Assembly (NCBI RefSeq): GCF_014204755.1
Contig: NZ_JACHLZ010000001.1
Coordinates: 1,984,001-2,048,000, forward strand
From: Brachybacterium aquaticum
Lineage (GTDB): Bacteria > Actinomycetota > Actinomycetes > Actinomycetales > Dermabacteraceae
Direction: 5' to 3'
DNA length: 64,000 nt
The position numbers were made by a program, and so were the translations under genes. Below, piece after piece: positions 15,642 to 24,077 of this stretch; the stretch's first letter is position 1; every line of letters starts with the position of its first letter. The notes under the pieces are model-generated. The model saw nothing but the letters and a program-made list of their open reading frames with translations, did no database searches and had not been told where the DNA came from.

Positions 15642-17402
15642 TCACTCCCCGGCCAGCGCGCCTCCGGCCCGGGCCAGGCGCACCGCGACCGCCTCGGCGT
15701 GGCGCAGCAGCTGCGGGGAGGTGCCGGGCTCGGCGGTGATCGCGGAGCCGGGCTGAGCGGTGGAGACGGGAACGCCCACCATGAGGCGCCGCTCGTAGAC
15801 GGTGCCGTCCGCGCCGATCGGGGCGTACAGGCCGTCCACGGCGATGGAGCCGGTGAGCATGCGGTGCCGGGAGCCGCGGGAGGCCCAGTGGTCCTTCTGC
15901 ACCTCGCCGCGCTCCCGCCAGGCGCCCAGCAGCGCGCTGCGGTAGGCGGTCAGGTCCACGCCCGGCAGGTGCGCCTCGAGCACCCCGTCGCAGTGGGCCA
16001 CGAGACCCTCACCGCCGTGGACGGCGTAGCGGCCGGCCTCCTCGTCGATGTCGATGTGCATGCGGGGGCCGACGAAGCGCACGAGCCCCGCCTCCTCGAG
16101 GGCGAGCACCTGCCGGGCCCGCAGCACGGGCGGTCCGGAGGCCCAGGAGGCGAAGGCGTTGCGAAGGTGGCCGTCGATGTCCCGGCGCACCGACTCGGTG
16201 GTGTACGCGCCGAGGTCGGTGAGGCGGTTGACCTGGATGCGCAGCGCGATGAGCACACGGAAGGCGAGCACCCAGGCGGGGTCGGGGGCGGTGGCGGCCT
16301 CGAGCGCGCCGCGCAGCACGTCGCGGGTGCGGCGGTGGGCGTCCTGGCTCTCCCCGCCGCGCCGGCCGAAGGGGAACAGCAAGCGGATCAGCGCCTCGTC
16401 GGTGGCCATGTCCGCGTGGCCGGCGGCGCGCAGGGCGCGGCGCAGCTCGGCCAGCAGCAGCGGCATGACCTCCTTCTCGTGGTCCACGCCCGCCGAGCGC
16501 ACGGCCAGCTCGAGCACGCGCTCGCTGGTGAGCACCTCGAGCGGGTAGGGGCGCAGCTGCTCGATGGGGAGGTCGGGCTTGGGGCGGTAGACCATCCCGG
16601 AGCGGGAGCCGACCACGAGCAGCGGCTCCCCGCCGCCGCGCACGTACCGCAGCCCCGAGGGTGCCGAGGGGTCGGGCTCGAAGCGGCCGCCCGCGACGGT
16701 GGTCAGCATCCCCACCGCGTCGTAGAAGTTCAGGCCCATCCCCTGCACGGCCACGGCCTCGCGCCCCAGGAGCGAGGCGTAGTCGACCTCGAGCGGGTTG
16801 GCGGGGCCGAGGTGGACGAGACCGTGGCGCTCGGCCGCGTCGGCCAGCTGCTGGGAGCGGGGGCTGAGCGCGGTGGCGAGGTGCCCGAGGGCGAGCGCGA
16901 CCGCGTCGGCCCGCAGCACGCGCCCGTCGGAGAGCCGGACCCGCTGGGGCCCGTCGGCCGGACCCGTCACGTCCACCGCCTCGGCGGGGTGCAGCACGAT
17001 CCGCAGCCGGGCCGGGTCCGCGTCGGCCATCGCGCTCTCGAGCACGTGGGCGAGGTAGCGGCCGTGGGCGGCGCGGGAGGCGTAGTCGGACGGGCCGAGA
17101 CCCTCGCCGGCCAGGTGGTCGGCGAGGGTCTCGGTGCGCGGCACCGGCAGGGTCGCGTGGCACGACTCGTCCGGGTACATCGTGGTCTGGCAGGTGGTGG
17201 TGTTCATCAGCAGCACGTCCGGCTGGTCATGCCGCCACACCGCCCCGCCGAGCCCGACCTGCGGGTCGACGAGGTGCACCGTGAGCGCGCCGTCCCACGC
17301 CGCGGTGCGGGAGGCCGCCACCAGCCGCTCCACGATCGCGGTGCCCCGGGGCCCGGCCCCGATGACGACGACGGTGCGGACGGGGTCGGCGGCGTGGGTC
17401 AT
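15642..17402 (-). CDS. FAD/NAD(P)-binding protein (PF13454-type)
   Basis: A 586-residue flavoprotein-like protein with an N-terminal dinucleotide-binding loop (VVVIGAGPRGTAIVERL) and the conserved LLMNTTTCQTTMYPD block typical of the FAD-NAD(P)-binding (PF13454) family, which includes HcaD-like and uncharacterised monooxygenase-like proteins. The C-terminal third (about 300-586) is family-specific and ends in a stretch with YAPIGADGTVYERRLMVGVP. It starts 22 nt after the symporter stop on the same strand, so it is the last gene of a gntR-oxidase-symporter-FAD operon. Its reaction is unknown; a role in processing the transported substrate is inference. Confidence 0.8.
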   Translation of the reverse strand: MTHAADPVRTVVVIGAGPRGTAIVERLVAASRTAAWDGALTVHLVDPQVGLGGAVWRHDQPDVLLMNTTTCQTTMYPDESCHATLPVPRTETLADHLAGEGLGPSDYASRAAHGRYLAHVLESAMADADPARLRIVLHPAEAVDVTGPADGPQRVRLSDGRVLRADAVALALGHLATALSPRSQQLADAAERHGLVHLGPANPLEVDYASLLGREAVAVQGMGLNFYDAVGMLTTVAGGRFEPDPSAPSGLRYVRGGGEPLLVVGSRSGMVYRPKPDLPIEQLRPYPLEVLTSERVLELAVRSAGVDHEKEVMPLLLAELRRALRAAGHADMATDEALIRLLFPFGRRGGESQDAHRRTRDVLRGALEAATAPDPAWVLAFRVLIALRIQVNRLTDLGAYTTESVRRDIDGHLRNAFASWASGPPVLRARQVLALEEAGLVRFVGPRMHIDIDEEAGRYAVHGGEGLVAHCDGVLEAHLPGVDLTAYRSALLGAWRERGEVQKDHWASRGSRHRMLTGSIAVDGLYAPIGADGTVYERRLMVGVPVSTAQPGSAITAEPGTSPQLLRHAEAVAVRLARAGGALAGE

Positions 17403-17424
17403 CCTCCCAGTATGGCGCGGCGGG

Positions 17425-18852
17425 TCAGGCCACCGTGACAGGCTCCTTCTGCCGCACGACGATCAGGGCGACCACGTAGCCGAGGATGCTGGCGAGGATT
17501 CCGAAGATCGCGTACGGGATCGGTGTGCCGATCAGGTGCGCGCCGGCGCAGCCGACGAGACCCGCGATCATCGAGCTGAGCGCCACCGCGGCGGGGGCCG
17601 GGGCGGACTTGCGGCGAAGCATCGCGGCGATCAGCGGGACGGCGAGGATCGAGGCCGAGTAGGCGTAGGTCGCCACCAGCCAGTCCAGCGCCCGCGGGAA
17701 CACGATCGCGAGGGCTGCGGCGGCGAGGGTCACGATGACCGTTGCCCAGCGGGAGACGCTCACCATGGAGATCTTCGCCTGGCGCTGCTCGGACATGAAG
17801 TTGCGGCGCAGGTCGAAGACCATGTTCGCGACGACGGACTGCAGGGCGGAGCCGGTGGTGGACACGATGGTGGCCATGAGGAACGCGCCGTACAGAGCCA
17901 GCAGCCACGGCGGCAGCAGGGTGAGGAACCAGCCGGCCGCGCCCTCGCGCCCGTCCACGCCGAGATTCGGGTTCATGGAGCGGACGGCGAGGCCGATGGC
18001 CAGGGCGTAGAAGCCGGCGAAGATGATCATCGCGGCGCTGAAGTAGATGCCCACGCGGGCCTCCTTCGCGGTGCGTGCCGCGAAGATGCGCTGGTAGTAC
18101 ATCTGGTTGGTGAGGGTACCGGGCAGGATCGAGAAGGCCCACAGCAGGATGGTCATCGCGCCCGCCGCGCCGAAGCCCTCAGGGATGGAGATGATGTCCG
18201 AAGGCACGTTCGCGGCGATCTGGCCGAACCCGCCGGCCGTGTGGATCGCGTAGGCGCCGATGACGACCGAGATCACGATCATGAACACGCCGAACAAGAA
18301 GTCCGACCAAGCGACCGAGGCGAGGCCGCCGGGGAGGACGACCACCAGGCTGATCAGTGCCATGGCGAGGATCAGCGGAGTCTGCGGGATGCCGGTGACC
18401 TCGGAGAACAGGCCCGCGAAGGCGACGAACTGGGTGGCGAGCCAGCCGAAGGGCACCACGATCACGGCGATCGCGGCGAGCAGCAGCAGGAGCTTGCTGT
18501 TCCCGAAGCTGCGCCCGATGATCTCGGGGATCGTGGAGAACTTGGCCTTGTGGAGCCGGCCGGCGAAGGCGGCGATGGCGAGCATGCCGATCGCGACGAA
18601 CAGCTCGTACCAGAAGACCGACAGGCCCCAGGCGTAGGAGATGCCGACGTGGGCGACGAGAACGCCGCCGCCGACGGCGGTCGCGTACTGGGTGAAGGCG
18701 ATGACGTAGAGCGGGAGCTTGCGCCCGCCGACCATCCAGTCCTCGTCGGTGTTCTGCTTCTTGCCGATGTAGAAGGAGATCCCGGCGCCGATGGCCAGGA
18801 TGATGAAGGCGAAGATCGCGATCAGGACGGTGGTGCCGATGTTGACGTTCAT
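17425..18852 (-). CDS. Sodium:solute symporter (SSS family)
   Basis: A 475-residue polytopic membrane protein with about 13 hydrophobic segments. It has the SSS/LeuT-fold features: an N-terminal helix, then EDWMVGGRKLPLYVIAFTQYATAVGGG (quoted over its start), the family's typical functional stretch after helix 1, and the Gly/Ser-rich MATIVSTTGSALQSVV in the sodium-site region. Start ATG 18852 overlaps the stop of the upstream oxidase gene (ATGA), so the two are translationally coupled. Substrate is unknown; coupling to an MSOX-like amine oxidase suggests an N-methylated amino acid, proline-like compound or related amine. Confidence 0.88.
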   Translation of the reverse strand: MNVNIGTTVLIAIFAFIILAIGAGISFYIGKKQNTDEDWMVGGRKLPLYVIAFTQYATAVGGGVLVAHVGISYAWGLSVFWYELFVAIGMLAIAAFAGRLHKAKFSTIPEIIGRSFGNSKLLLLLAAIAVIVVPFGWLATQFVAFAGLFSEVTGIPQTPLILAMALISLVVVLPGGLASVAWSDFLFGVFMIVISVVIGAYAIHTAGGFGQIAANVPSDIISIPEGFGAAGAMTILLWAFSILPGTLTNQMYYQRIFAARTAKEARVGIYFSAAMIIFAGFYALAIGLAVRSMNPNLGVDGREGAAGWFLTLLPPWLLALYGAFLMATIVSTTGSALQSVVANMVFDLRRNFMSEQRQAKISMVSVSRWATVIVTLAAAALAIVFPRALDWLVATYAYSASILAVPLIAAMLRRKSAPAPAAVALSSMIAGLVGCAGAHLIGTPIPYAIFGILASILGYVVALIVVRQKEPVTVA

Positions 18853-20000
18853 GCGGCACCGCCCTGCAGGCGCGCGACGTCGAACAGATCGATGGTGTCG
18901 GCGCTGGCGCCGTCGGTGACGTAGTCCGCGGCGATGGAGCCGAGCATGGGGGCCAGCTTGAAGCCCTGCCCGGACATGCCCACGGCCAGCGTGATGCGGG
19001 GGTCGAGCGACGAGGGACCCATGAGCGGGGCACCGTCGGGGCTGACGCCCTCGATCCAGCTCGACACGCGCAGCGCCGAGGGGTCCAGGCCCGGCAGGAG
19101 TCGCTCGACGGCGCGCTCGATGGCGCGCACGAACTCGGGCTCGATGAGGCGAGGGAGGTCCTCGGGCTCATCGAGCGGCAGCCAGGGAAGGTGGTGCGGG
19201 AGGATCTTCACCGCGACGCCGTCGACGGCGGGGAAGCAGGAGAAGCCCGCCTCATCGTGGCGGCGGATGGAGATGGGCATGCGGTCCGGGCTGTGCAGCG
19301 GCACGTCCTCCGCCGCGAACCAGCCGGCGACCAGTCGCGCGGGGTGGACCTGCTGGCGGGTGACCCCGGCCAACCTGTGCGCCCAGGGTCCGGTGGCGAC
19401 GACGACCTTGTCGTACGCGACAGCGTCGTCCGCGGTGTCGACCATGATCCGCTCGGCGAGGGGGCGGATGTTGAGCACCGGGGTGTAGGGGCGGTACTCG
19501 GCGCCATGGCGCACGGACTCGTCGCGCGCGGCAATGACAGCGAGCTCGGGCCGGAAGATGCCCGAAGCGGGGTCGAACACGCCGATCTCGTCGGGGTCGA
19601 GGGCGAACTGGGGGTACTCGCGGGCCATCTCGGTGGCGTCGAGGATGCGGTGCTCGAGGTCGTGGTCGACGGCGGTGCCGATCACGGTCTCGACGTCGGG
19701 GTGGTCGGGGCGGCCGAGGGTGAGGCCGCCGCACATGTCCAGGACCTTCCGGCCGGAGGACTGCTCCAGCTCGTCCCACTTCTCGAGGGAGGCGCGCAGC
19801 AGCGGGATGTAGTCACCGCCCTCCTTGTAGGCGGTGCGGAAGATGCGGGACTCCCCCGCCGAGGCGCCACGGTCGTTGGGGACGTTCCACTGGTCATAGA
19901 CGGTGACCTGATGGCCGCGCGCGGCGAGCTGCCAGGCGGTCATGGTGCCGATGATCCCGGCGCCGATGACGGCGACGCGGGATGTACTGCGCTCAGACAT
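18849..20000 (-). CDS. FAD-dependent oxidoreductase, MSOX/SolA-like amine oxidase
   Basis: A 383-residue DAO-fold flavoprotein of the monomeric sarcosine oxidase / N-methyltryptophan oxidase type: VAVIGAGIIGTMTAWQLA binds ADP of FAD, and the family's ASAGESRIFRTAY follows (residues about 46-58). The C-terminal GMSGQGFKLAPMLG is the second FAD contact. In MSOX the flavin is covalently bound by a Cys in a CxYT..PD motif; here the equivalent region is SSWIEGVSPDGAPLMG with no cysteine, so FAD is probably non-covalent and the enzyme differs from true sarcosine oxidase. Expected reaction: oxidation of a secondary amine with hydrogen peroxide release. Second gene of the gntR operon. Confidence 0.85.
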   Translation of the reverse strand: MSERSTSRVAVIGAGIIGTMTAWQLAARGHQVTVYDQWNVPNDRGASAGESRIFRTAYKEGGDYIPLLRASLEKWDELEQSSGRKVLDMCGGLTLGRPDHPDVETVIGTAVDHDLEHRILDATEMAREYPQFALDPDEIGVFDPASGIFRPELAVIAARDESVRHGAEYRPYTPVLNIRPLAERIMVDTADDAVAYDKVVVATGPWAHRLAGVTRQQVHPARLVAGWFAAEDVPLHSPDRMPISIRRHDEAGFSCFPAVDGVAVKILPHHLPWLPLDEPEDLPRLIEPEFVRAIERAVERLLPGLDPSALRVSSWIEGVSPDGAPLMGPSSLDPRITLAVGMSGQGFKLAPMLGSIAADYVTDGASADTIDLFDVARLQGGAA

Positions 20001-20697
20001 GTCGGGTGATCTCCATGAGTTGGTTGGTGGGATGCATGTGGAAGTAGGCCGTCTCGTACGGGACGTCGCCCGCGCCGATCACGGTGCGGTGCTGGCGGAT
20101 GACAGGGACGGTGGGGTCGATCTCCAGGTGCGCGGCATCCCCGGGGTTCAGGAGCTGCGCGGACAGGTGGTTGGTCAGGGTCCTCACCGACAGCCCTATG
20201 CGGGTGAAGTGGTCCTGCGTGGAGAGCGTCTCGAGGTCCTGATCGAGGATCTCCGGGACGTGGACGAGGCTGATCACGGCCTGCTCCAGGGCGATGGGAC
20301 GGCCGGTCGTGTGGACCTTGAGCCGGGTGAGGACGGCGACCGGATGCTGCGGGCCGAACACCGTGGCCGTCCACTCCAGGGCCGCGGCGCTCGTGGTGCG
20401 AGTCGCGAGGACGCGGTAGGAGGTGTGCTCGGCCGGTTGCTCCTGCTCCCCGGCGAGCGCGCTGCGCACGTCGGTGCGCAGGCCCCACACGGAGACGAAG
20501 GTGCCGGCGCCCGGCCTGCGAACCACGACCCCGTTGAGCTCAAGGGCCCGCATGGCCTGCTGCACGGGCGCCCGACTGACCCCGAACTGCGCCATGAGGG
20601 CCTGCTCGGTGGGCAGCTGATCGCCCTCCACGTAGTGGCCCTGACGGATCTCGTCCTGGATCCACTCACGGATCTGCTCGTGCTTCTTCGCTGCCAT
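19993..20697 (-). CDS. GntR-family (HutC/UTRA-type) transcriptional regulator
   Basis: A 234-residue regulator with an N-terminal winged helix-turn-helix (LPTEQALMAQFGVSRAPVQQ, about residues 28-50) and a C-terminal UTRA ligand domain (YRVLATRTTSAAALEW to the end). It overlaps the oxidase start by 8 nt and is the first gene of a four-gene operon, which it probably controls in response to the pathway's substrate. Start ATG 20697 fits the family best; ATGs at 20706 and 20724 are in frame and cannot be excluded. The upstream region contains GGTGGTGTG, a possible half-site, not proven. Confidence 0.85.
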   Translation of the reverse strand: MAAKKHEQIREWIQDEIRQGHYVEGDQLPTEQALMAQFGVSRAPVQQAMRALELNGVVVRRPGAGTFVSVWGLRTDVRSALAGEQEQPAEHTSYRVLATRTTSAAALEWTATVFGPQHPVAVLTRLKVHTTGRPIALEQAVISLVHVPEILDQDLETLSTQDHFTRIGLSVRTLTNHLSAQLLNPGDAAHLEIDPTVPVIRQHRTVIGAGDVPYETAYFHMHPTNQLMEITRHV

Positions 20698-20854
20698 GGC
20701 GTGCATCACACCACCAAATGTCATGACGTTGAGCCATCGGACCGATCCTTTATCGAAAAGTGATAACGAAACCGGACAAGAAGCCGCGCCCCGGGATTCG
20801 ATCTCCCCCGCCCCGCACACCCCGCCCGGCCCCGCCGTCTGGGACCATGTGCGC

Positions 20855-21739
20855 ATGTCGACACCGCTGCCGCCGCCGCGTCACCTCCCCCACCGGGACG
20901 GGGCGGGCCCCGCGGGCCTGCGCTTCGGCCGCCAGGCCGCCCGGATCCGCGCGATCGTCAACGCGGACCTGCTGCCCGAGGAGCGGGCGGAGGCCGACGC
21001 GCTCGTGCTCACCGCCTGGCTCACCACCGCGCAGCGTGAGCGGTACGCGCCGACGCTGCGCGCGGGCCATCAGGTGGACGAGTTCGCCCAGCGCCTGGCC
21101 GACGAGCGCCGCGTGGTGCTCGAGGAGGGCACCGACCCCGTCGCCGACGAGGCGGACTCGGTCGCGGCGGCCGAGCGCGCGGCCCGGCAGGTGCCGCTGC
21201 GGATCGTGGAGGCGGTGCTGCTGCTGGTGGCGGCCGCTTGCTTCGCGCTGACGGTGGCGTCGACCTTCCGCACGTCCGACCGCTCGATCCCGCAGGACGC
21301 GGGACCGCTGCTGGCGACCCTGCTGGTCGCGGCGCTGCTCGCTGCCGCGGTGGGCATGCTCGCCACTAGCCGCCGCGACCGGATGCTGCTGGACTGGGCC
21401 GTGTCGCGCCCGGGCCAGCTGGGTCGCGGATTGCCCGTGCGCCGCCCCCTGCAGAGCGACTCGGCCGGTCCCGCGATCGTGCGCTCGCTCGGCCCGGCGC
21501 TGCTGCTGGGGCTCGGGATCATCTCGATCGTGGCGGGCTCGGCGATCCTGCTCATCTCGCTCATGGTGCGCATCGAGGTGATCGCCACAGACCTTGCCCC
21601 GGTGTTCCTGATCGGCGGGGTGGTATGCCTGGTCACCGCGGTGGTGCTCGTGCACCTGAACGGCCGACGGGTCGAGCGCGTGGTGCGCCGGGCGCGGGCG
21701 ATCGAGTGGATCGGCCCGGAGTCGGGTCTCGAGGACTGA
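20855..21739 (+). CDS. Four-helix membrane protein, paralogue of the 14763-15617 gene
   Basis: A 294-residue protein. The first 125 residues are charged and probably helical (ARIRAIVNADLLPEERAEAD). Two membrane-helix pairs follow (about 128-180 and 215-275), separated by LLDWAVSRPGQLGRGLPVRR, which matches the paralogue at 14763. No enzymatic motif is visible. It is divergent from the gntR operon. Start ATG 20855 (MSTPLPPPRHL) has only a weak GGGAC upstream; a GTG at 20849 is possible. Confidence 0.7.
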   Translation: MSTPLPPPRHLPHRDGAGPAGLRFGRQAARIRAIVNADLLPEERAEADALVLTAWLTTAQRERYAPTLRAGHQVDEFAQRLADERRVVLEEGTDPVADEADSVAAAERAARQVPLRIVEAVLLLVAAACFALTVASTFRTSDRSIPQDAGPLLATLLVAALLAAAVGMLATSRRDRMLLDWAVSRPGQLGRGLPVRRPLQSDSAGPAIVRSLGPALLLGLGIISIVAGSAILLISLMVRIEVIATDLAPVFLIGGVVCLVTAVVLVHLNGRRVERVVRRARAIEWIGPESGLED

Positions 21740-21769
21740 GCGCCGGGCACGCCCGGTCGGAGCAGCGGC

Positions 21770-22114
21770 TCAGCGCACCGCGTGCACGCCCGAGCGCAGC
21801 ATGTGGTCCAGCGCGTACTGCTGGTGTCGCTCCCGCTGCTGCCGGCGCGCCTGTTCCCGCAGTGCGCGTTCGGCGCGCTCCCCCGGCAGCGTCGCGCCGT
21901 TCCCCCAGCGCCGCCACCACGGCCGGTGCGCCGCGTGGAGCTCCTCGGTGAGGGCGTCGAGGCGGTCTCGCAGGGCGCGGACCTGGGCGAGCAGCTCGGC
22001 GGCCGACGGGTCGGCGCCGGTCACCGCAGCCGACGCTGCGCCGGTCACTGCTGCGGTCGTCAGGGGCGCGAGCGGTGCGGTCTGCGGGGTCCCGATGTGC
22101 GCTGCGGTGACCAT
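21770..22114 (-). CDS. Hypothetical protein, 114 aa, with a charged coiled-coil segment
   Basis: An alanine/threonine-rich N-terminus (residues 1-35) is followed by a helical Leu/Arg/Glu segment (LLAQVRALRDRLDALTEEL) that looks like a short coiled coil, then a Trp/Arg patch (HRPWWRRWGN) and a basic Gln/Arg tail. Start ATG 22114 is supported by GAGGAG 6 nt upstream. It is divergent from the ArsR-type regulator across a region with palindromes and a 13-bp tandem repeat, so it may be that regulator's target. I do not recognise a family. Confidence 0.65.
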   Translation of the reverse strand: MVTAAHIGTPQTAPLAPLTTAAVTGAASAAVTGADPSAAELLAQVRALRDRLDALTEELHAAHRPWWRRWGNGATLPGERAERALREQARRQQRERHQQYALDHMLRSGVHAVR

Positions 22115-22132
22115 GGTGCTCTCCTCGATGCT

Positions 22133-22184
22133 GCGTGGTGATCCTGTGTGGTGATCCCGTGTGGTGATCCCGTGCCGTGATCCT
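22133..22184. repeat. Four tandem 13-bp repeats in the 5' leader of the 114-aa gene
   Basis: Four head-to-tail 13-mers: GCGTGGTGATCCT, GTGTGGTGATCCC, GTGTGGTGATCCC and GTGCCGTGATCCT. Units 2 and 3 are identical; units 1 and 4 differ by two or three bases. They lie 18 nt upstream of the start of the minus-strand gene, where they would be transcribed as its leader or act as operator sites. Confidence 0.85.
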
Positions 22185-22248
22185 GCGGCCGGACGGTGCG
22201 CCTGCTCCCGGGAGGCCGGGGCTCAGCGTCCTCGGCCCAGCGTAGATC

Positions 22249-22292
22249 CGCACCACTAGTTGCGCAATAGATGTTGCGCATCTACTGGTGCG
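22249..22292. promoter_or_regulatory. Nested palindromes in the divergent promoter region
   Basis: Outer arms CGCACCACTAG (22249-22259) and CTACTGGTGCG (22282-22292) form an imperfect inverted repeat (one mismatch). Inside are TTGCGCAA (22260-22267) and TAGATG-ttgcg-CATCTA (22268-22284). This A+T-richer patch sits between two divergent genes, one encoding an ArsR-type regulator, and is the likely operator and promoter region for both. Confidence 0.65.
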
Positions 22293-22343
22293 TAATGTCG
22301 TGTCGGGCCTCCCCGTCGGTCGCCCGGCTCATAGGATCCGAGG

Positions 22344-23072
22344 ATGAGCACCGCAGAGGAGACGGGCGACGACCGGGCGGACCCCGCCCGCGCGCCCCAC
22401 GAGGGCGAGATGCACTACGCGACCCGCGACCAGCTGCGCGCGATGGCGCATCCCGTGCGCATGCAGATCGTGGACCGGGTGGGACGGCGCGGCACCGCCC
22501 GCGCGGCGGACATCGCCGAGGACCTCGACCTGCCCGCCAACTCCGTGAGCTACCACCTGCGCACCCTCGCCCGCGGCGGCGTGATCGTCGAGGCGCCCGA
22601 GGCCGCCCGGGACCGCCGCGACCGGGTGTGGAAGCTCGCCCGCACCAGCTTCATGCACGCCCCGGGTGCGGACGGCGAGGGGGACGGCGACCCCGAGGTC
22701 ACGGTCGACGAGGAGTACGTCACCGCCTCCGGGGCGACCACGATGGCGGCGCTGGAGTGGATCCGCGCCGGCTGGGTGAGCGAGATCGCCCAGCGCACCG
22801 CGAACTTCCCCGAGGCCCGCGAGCAGCAGCCGCCCGCCATGCTGTTCTCCACCCCCATGCGCCTGTCCCGTGCTCAGGCGCGGGAGCTGTTCGAGGCGGT
22901 GGAGGAGAAGCTGCTGGAGTACAACCGGATCAACCGCGACGCGCAGGGCGCGGACCTGCCTGGCGATCCGGACTCCGACGGCGAGGCGCAGGACGTGCGG
23001 GTGCTGTTCTCCCTGCTCGGCGAGCGCCCGCATCCCGCGTCGCCCGTGCGGCGCCCAGGCGAGTCTTCGTAG
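22344..23072 (+). CDS. ArsR-type winged-helix transcriptional regulator
   Basis: A 242-residue regulator. The helix-turn-helix is [20 protein letters not shown] (about residues 53-72), preceded by [20 protein letters not shown] and followed by a wing ([21 protein letters not shown]), the HTH_20/ArsR pattern. The C-terminal half is longer than in metal-sensing ArsR proteins and has no Cys pair, so a metal effector is unlikely. It is 10 nt upstream of dapD and may be cotranscribed with it. The palindromes upstream suggest autoregulation. Confidence 0.82.
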   Translation: MSTAEETGDDRADPARAPHEGEMHYATRDQLRAMAHPVRMQIVDRVGRRGTARAADIAEDLDLPANSVSYHLRTLARGGVIVEAPEAARDRRDRVWKLARTSFMHAPGADGEGDGDPEVTVDEEYVTASGATTMAALEWIRAGWVSEIAQRTANFPEAREQQPPAMLFSTPMRLSRAQARELFEAVEEKLLEYNRINRDAQGADLPGDPDSDGEAQDVRVLFSLLGERPHPASPVRRPGESS

Positions 23073-23082
23073 ACTCCCTGTC

Positions 23083-24057
23083 ATGACTTCCACGACCACG
23101 GACACCTCTCCCACCCGCGCCTGGGGCATCGGCCTGGCCACCCTCGCCGCCGACGGCTCCACCCTCGACGTCTGGTACCCCGCCCCGCAGCTGGGCGAGG
23201 CCCCGGCCGACGCGCAGTCCCAGCCCCTGCACGCCCAGCTCGCGGCCGCCGCCCGCGCCGACGAGGTCCGCGCCACGACCCAGGAGGTCGTGGTGCGCGC
23301 GATCGAGCTCGCGACCGCGCCGGCCGACGCCGCCGACGCGTACCTGCGCCTGCACCTGCTCTCCCACCGCCTCGTCCAGCCCAACGTCCAGAACCTCGAC
23401 GGCCTGTTCGCGCAGCTCACGAACGTGGTGTGGACCTCCGAGGGTCCCTGCGCCGTGGCCGGCTTCGAGGAGACCCGTCTGCGCCTGATCGCCGCGGGCC
23501 GCACCCCGACCGTGTTCAGCGTCGACAAGTTCCCGCGCATGGTCGACTACGTGCTGCCCACCGGGGTGCGCATCGGTGACGCGGACCGGGTGCGCCTGGG
23601 CGCGCACCTCGCCGAGGGCACCACCGTCATGCACGAGGGCTTCGTGAACTTCAACGCCGGCACCCTCGGCACCTCGATGATCGAGGGCCGCATCTCCCAG
23701 GGCGTCGTGGTCGGCGACGGCTCCGACGTGGGCGGCGGCGCCTCCACCATGGGCACCCTCTCCGGCGGCGGCACCGAGCGGGTCCGCATCGGCGAGCGCT
23801 CCCTCGTGGGCGCCGAGGCGGGCGTGGGCATCGCCCTGGGCGACGACTGCGTGGTCGAGGCGGGGCTGTACGTCACCGCCGGCACCAAGGTGGAGCTCGT
23901 CGGCGAGCAGGGCACGGAGCCTCACGTCGTGAAGGCGCGCGAGCTCTCGGGCGTGCCGAACCTGCTCTTCCGCCGCAACTCCCTCACCGGTGCGGTGCAG
24001 GCGGTGGCCCGCGCGGGCCAGACCGTCGCGCTGAACGCCGCGCTGCACGCGAACTGA
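23083..24057 (+). CDS. dapD: Tetrahydrodipicolinate N-succinyltransferase (actinobacterial DapD)
   Basis: A 324-residue acyltransferase that succinylates tetrahydrodipicolinate in the lysine/meso-DAP pathway. The C-terminal half is a left-handed beta-helix with repeated hexapeptides ([20 protein letters not shown], then [15 protein letters not shown] and [15 protein letters not shown]), and [16 protein letters not shown] contains the catalytic Glu region of the mycobacterial-type enzyme. Length agrees with actinobacterial DapD. ATG 23083 lies 10 nt after the regulator stop. Confidence 0.93.
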   Translation: MTSTTTDTSPTRAWGIGLATLAADGSTLDVWYPAPQLGEAPADAQSQPLHAQLAAAARADEVRATTQEVVVRAIELATAPADAADAYLRLHLLSHRLVQPNVQNLDGLFAQLTNVVWTSEGPCAVAGFEETRLRLIAAGRTPTVFSVDKFPRMVDYVLPTGVRIGDADRVRLGAHLAEGTTVMHEGFVNFNAGTLGTSMIEGRISQGVVVGDGSDVGGGASTMGTLSGGGTERVRIGERSLVGAEAGVGIALGDDCVVEAGLYVTAGTKVELVGEQGTEPHVVKARELSGVPNLLFRRNSLTGAVQAVARAGQTVALNAALHAN

Positions 24058-24077
24058 CCGGGCGGGGACCGCGGGAG

